A stretch of DNA of 6,921 bases from Frankiaceae bacterium (lineage in GTDB: Bacteria > Actinomycetota > Actinomycetes > Mycobacteriales > SCTD01): NCBI GenBank assembly GCA_947479995.1, contig CANKBT010000165.1:1-6921 (forward strand), given 5' to 3'. The position numbers and the translations under genes are program-made. Positions 4,935-6,921 of the stretch are shown one piece after another. The notes beneath the pieces are model-generated. The model saw nothing but the letters and a program-made list of their open reading frames with translations. It had not been told where the DNA came from and did not search any database. Positions within the stretch are counted from its first letter, which is position 1. Each line of letters opens with the position of its first letter.

Positions 4935-6921
4935 TGCTGCGCGCCACGCTGCGCTCGCTGCTGGCCCGCAAGCTCCGGCTGCTGCTCTCGGCGACGGCCG
5001 TCGTGCTCGGGGTGGCCTTCACGGCCGGCGCCTTCGTGCTCACCGACTCCCTCGGCCGGGTCTTCGACGACCTGTTCGGCGACCTCGGGTCGACCACCGA
5101 CGTGCAGGTGCGCGCCGCCGACTCCTTCGCGGGCGGCGGCGGGACCGTCCGCCCGCCGGTCACCGAGGACCTGCTCACCCGCCTGCGCGCCGTCGACGGC
5201 GTGGCGGCGGCGGCGGGCGACGTCGAGGGCTTCGCCGAGCTGGTCGTCGACGACGGCGCCGACGTCTACCGCAGCGCGGTCGGCGCGCCGACGATCGGCG
5301 TCAACTACGACCCCGAGCCGGCGCTCGGCACCCTGGTGCTGCGCGAGGGCGCCCCGCCCGCCGGGCCCGGCCAGGTGGCGGTCGACGCCTTCACCGCCGG
5401 CGAGACCGGCCTCGAGGTCGGCGACGACGTGCAGGTGCAGGTCGTCGACGGCACCCGCACGCTCACGCTCAGCGGGGTGTTCGGCGTCGGCGAGGACGAC
5501 AGCCTCGCCGGCGCGGCGATCCTGGCCTTCGACACCCCCACCGCGCAGGAGCTGCTCGGCCGGCCCGGGGAGTACAGCGTGCTGCGGCTGCAGGCCGCCG
5601 AGGGCGTGAGCCAGGACGAGCTCGTCGCGCGGGTCGAGGCGGTGCTGCCCGAGGGCGTCGAGGCGGTGAGCGGCGCGCAGGGCGCGCAGGAGGACTCCGA
5701 CGAGGTAAGCGAGGCGCTCGGCTTCGTCAACGTCTTCCTGCTGGCCTTCGCCGGCGTCGCGCTGTTCGTCGGGGCCTTCCTCATCTCCAACACCTTCGCG
5801 ATCCTCGTCGCCCAGCGCACCCGCGAGCTGGCCCTGCTGCGGGCGCTCGGCGCCAGCCGGGGGCAGGTGACCCGCAGCGTCCTCGTGGAGGCGCTCGTCG
5901 TCGGCCTGGTCGCCTCGGTCGTCGGGCTCGGCGCGGGCGTCGGGCTGGCGGCCGGGCTGCGGGCCGTCGCCGGTGACGCCCTGCCCGACGGGCCGCTCGT
6001 GGTGAGCGCCCGCACGGTGGTCGTCAGCCTGCTGGTCGGCGTCGTCGTGACGCTGCTGGCCGCCCTGCTGCCCGCCCGGCGCGCCTCGGCCGTGCCGCCG
6101 GTCGCCGCCATGCGCGAGGCCACGGCGCCCGAGGCGTCGCTGCGCCGCACCACGGTCGTCGGCGTCGTGCTGCTGGCGGTCGGGGTGCCGCTGGCCCTGG
6201 TCGGCCTCACCGGGCAGGTCGTGCCGCTCGTCGCCGGCGCCGTGCTGGTCTTCCTGGCCGTCGCGGCGCTGGCCCCGCGCATCGCCACGCCGGTGACCGG
6301 GCTGCTCGGCGCGCCGCTGGCGCGCTCGCTGCCCGGCCGCCTCGGCCGGCTCAACGCGATGCGCAACCCGCGGCGCACCGCGAGCACCGCCGCCGCGCTG
6401 ATGATCGGCCTGGCCCTGGTCAGCGCGGTGAGCATCATCGGCGCCTCGGCCAAGGCGAGCATCGACGGCATCGTCACCGACTCGCTCGGCGCCGACCTCG
6501 TGCTCGAGGGCGGCTTCCAGGGCTTCCCGGCCACCGTCGCCGACACCGCCGCCGCCCTGCCCGAGGTCGCGGCGGCGACGGCCCTGCGCAGCGAGGCGGC
6601 GCAGGTCGACGGCGCGGAGGCCTTCGTGCTGGCGGTGCCGGGCGCGGCGGTCGGCGACACCCTGCTGCTCGACGCGGTGGAGGGCTCGGTCGACGACCTG
6701 GCCGCGGGGCAGCTGCTGCTCAGCGAGTCCGAGGCCGAGGCCCGCGGCGTCGGGCCCGGCGACCGGCTGCCGGCGACGTTCGCCCGCGGCGAGCCGACGG
6801 AGCTGGAGGTCGTCGGCACCTACGCGCCGAACGCCTTCGTCGGCGACTACGTCGTCGAGCTGGCCGAGGCCGAGCGCTTCTCGGGGCGGCTGGCGACGTT
6901 CGTGCTGGTGTCGCTGGCCGA
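4934..6921 (+). CDS. FtsX-family ABC transporter permease, 3' end beyond window
   Basis: At least 662 codons are present without a stop; the gene runs off the right edge. ATG 4934 shares its A with the ATPase stop. The layout matches large FtsX-type permeases with two FtsX-like units: a first membrane segment at about 17-37, a large extracytoplasmic domain (about 40-260), then segments near 265-292, 315-345 and 358-382. These are followed by the cytoplasmic link LLPARRASAVPPVAAMREA (378-396), two more segments (405-425, 428-447), the second-unit start NAMRNPRRTASTAAALMIG (474-492) leading a segment to about 505, and a second extracytoplasmic domain up to the edge. The stretch VAQRTRELALLRALGASRGQV (292-312) is the conserved cytoplasmic coupling helix that contacts the ATPase. 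By family length the missing part should hold the last three membrane segments. With the ATPase it forms a type VII ABC transporter; no HlyD-like adaptor is seen, as expected for a single-membrane actinobacterium. The substrate is unknown. Confidence 0.94.
   Translation, partial: MLRATLRSLLARKLRLLLSATAVVLGVAFTAGAFVLTDSLGRVFDDLFGDLGSTTDVQVRAADSFAGGGGTVRPPVTEDLLTRLRAVDGVAAAAGDVEGFAELVVDDGADVYRSAVGAPTIGVNYDPEPALGTLVLREGAPPAGPGQVAVDAFTAGETGLEVGDDVQVQVVDGTRTLTLSGVFGVGEDDSLAGAAILAFDTPTAQELLGRPGEYSVLRLQAAEGVSQDELVARVEAVLPEGVEAVSGAQGAQEDSDEVSEALGFVNVFLLAFAGVALFVGAFLISNTFAILVAQRTRELALLRALGASRGQVTRSVLVEALVVGLVASVVGLGAGVGLAAGLRAVAGDALPDGPLVVSARTVVVSLLVGVVVTLLAALLPARRASAVPPVAAMREATAPEASLRRTTVVGVVLLAVGVPLALVGLTGQVVPLVAGAVLVFLAVAALAPRIATPVTGLLGAPLARSLPGRLGRLNAMRNPRRTASTAAALMIGLALVSAVSIIGASAKASIDGIVTDSLGADLVLEGGFQGFPATVADTAAALPEVAAATALRSEAAQVDGAEAFVLAVPGAAVGDTLLLDAVEGSVDDLAAGQLLLSESEAEARGVGPGDRLPATFARGEPTELEVVGTYAPNAFVGDYVVELAEAERFSGRLATFVLVSLA

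Noticed and set aside
5305..6819. Minus-strand 504-codon frame opposite the permease
   Set aside because: Ser/Thr/Ala/Pro-rich product with no domain; it is the usual antisense shadow of a GC-rich membrane protein gene.
1..6921. Defence island, phage, insertion sequence or CRISPR content
   Set aside because: The Cas4-like nuclease prompted a check, but no transposase, integrase, cas gene, regularly spaced long repeat or toxin-antitoxin pair was found on either strand, and base composition looks even throughout.

Overview
The window looks like chromosomal DNA from a very GC-rich member of the Actinomycetota. Third codon positions are almost all G or C, GTG starts are common, and most genes lack a Shine-Dalgarno sequence and instead have a -10-like xANNNT hexamer 6-7 bases before the start codon. 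The group of a CBS-domain site-2 protease near a short RecB-type nuclease is one I associate with actinobacteria, often near trmI and the proteasome/Pup genes, but none of those are present here. A lineage such as Kineosporiales, Geodermatophilales or Motilibacterales is a guess; the genus cannot be read from this sequence.

Layout. Bases 1-145 (minus strand) hold the N-terminus of a probable family A glycosyltransferase that runs off the left edge. Upstream of it on the same strand is a complete M50 site-2 protease with a C-terminal CBS pair (177-1283). It diverges from a LacX/YeaD-type aldose 1-epimerase (1342-2214, plus). A small unrecognised 117-residue gene (2204-2557, minus) converges on the epimerase and overlaps its end by 11 bases. 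Across a 73-base gap holding three GGCACGG repeats at exact 10-base spacing, it diverges from a stand-alone PD-(D/E)XK nuclease of the RecB/Cas4 type with an iron-sulfur cysteine set (2631-3590, plus). The nuclease converges on a single-domain cupin of the type II phosphomannose isomerase family (3621-3974, minus). After a 207-base divergent spacer comes a MacB/LolD-type ABC ATPase (4182-4934, plus), translationally coupled through a TGATG overlap to an FtsX-family permease (4934 to beyond the right edge).

Working together. Only the ATPase and permease are clearly one functional unit, a type VII (MacB-like) transporter of unknown substrate. The protease and glycosyltransferase may be co-transcribed, but each also has its own promoter-like hexamer. 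The remaining genes are alternately oriented single-gene units with short spacers. The nuclease points to DNA repair, the epimerase and cupin to sugar handling, and the protease to intramembrane proteolysis; no shared pathway is visible.

No rRNA, tRNA, insertion sequence, CRISPR array, riboswitch or phage gene was seen. I found no convincing new multi-gene system. The best leads are the phased repeat upstream of the nuclease, the small unrecognised gene beside it, and the consistent leaderless-start pattern.
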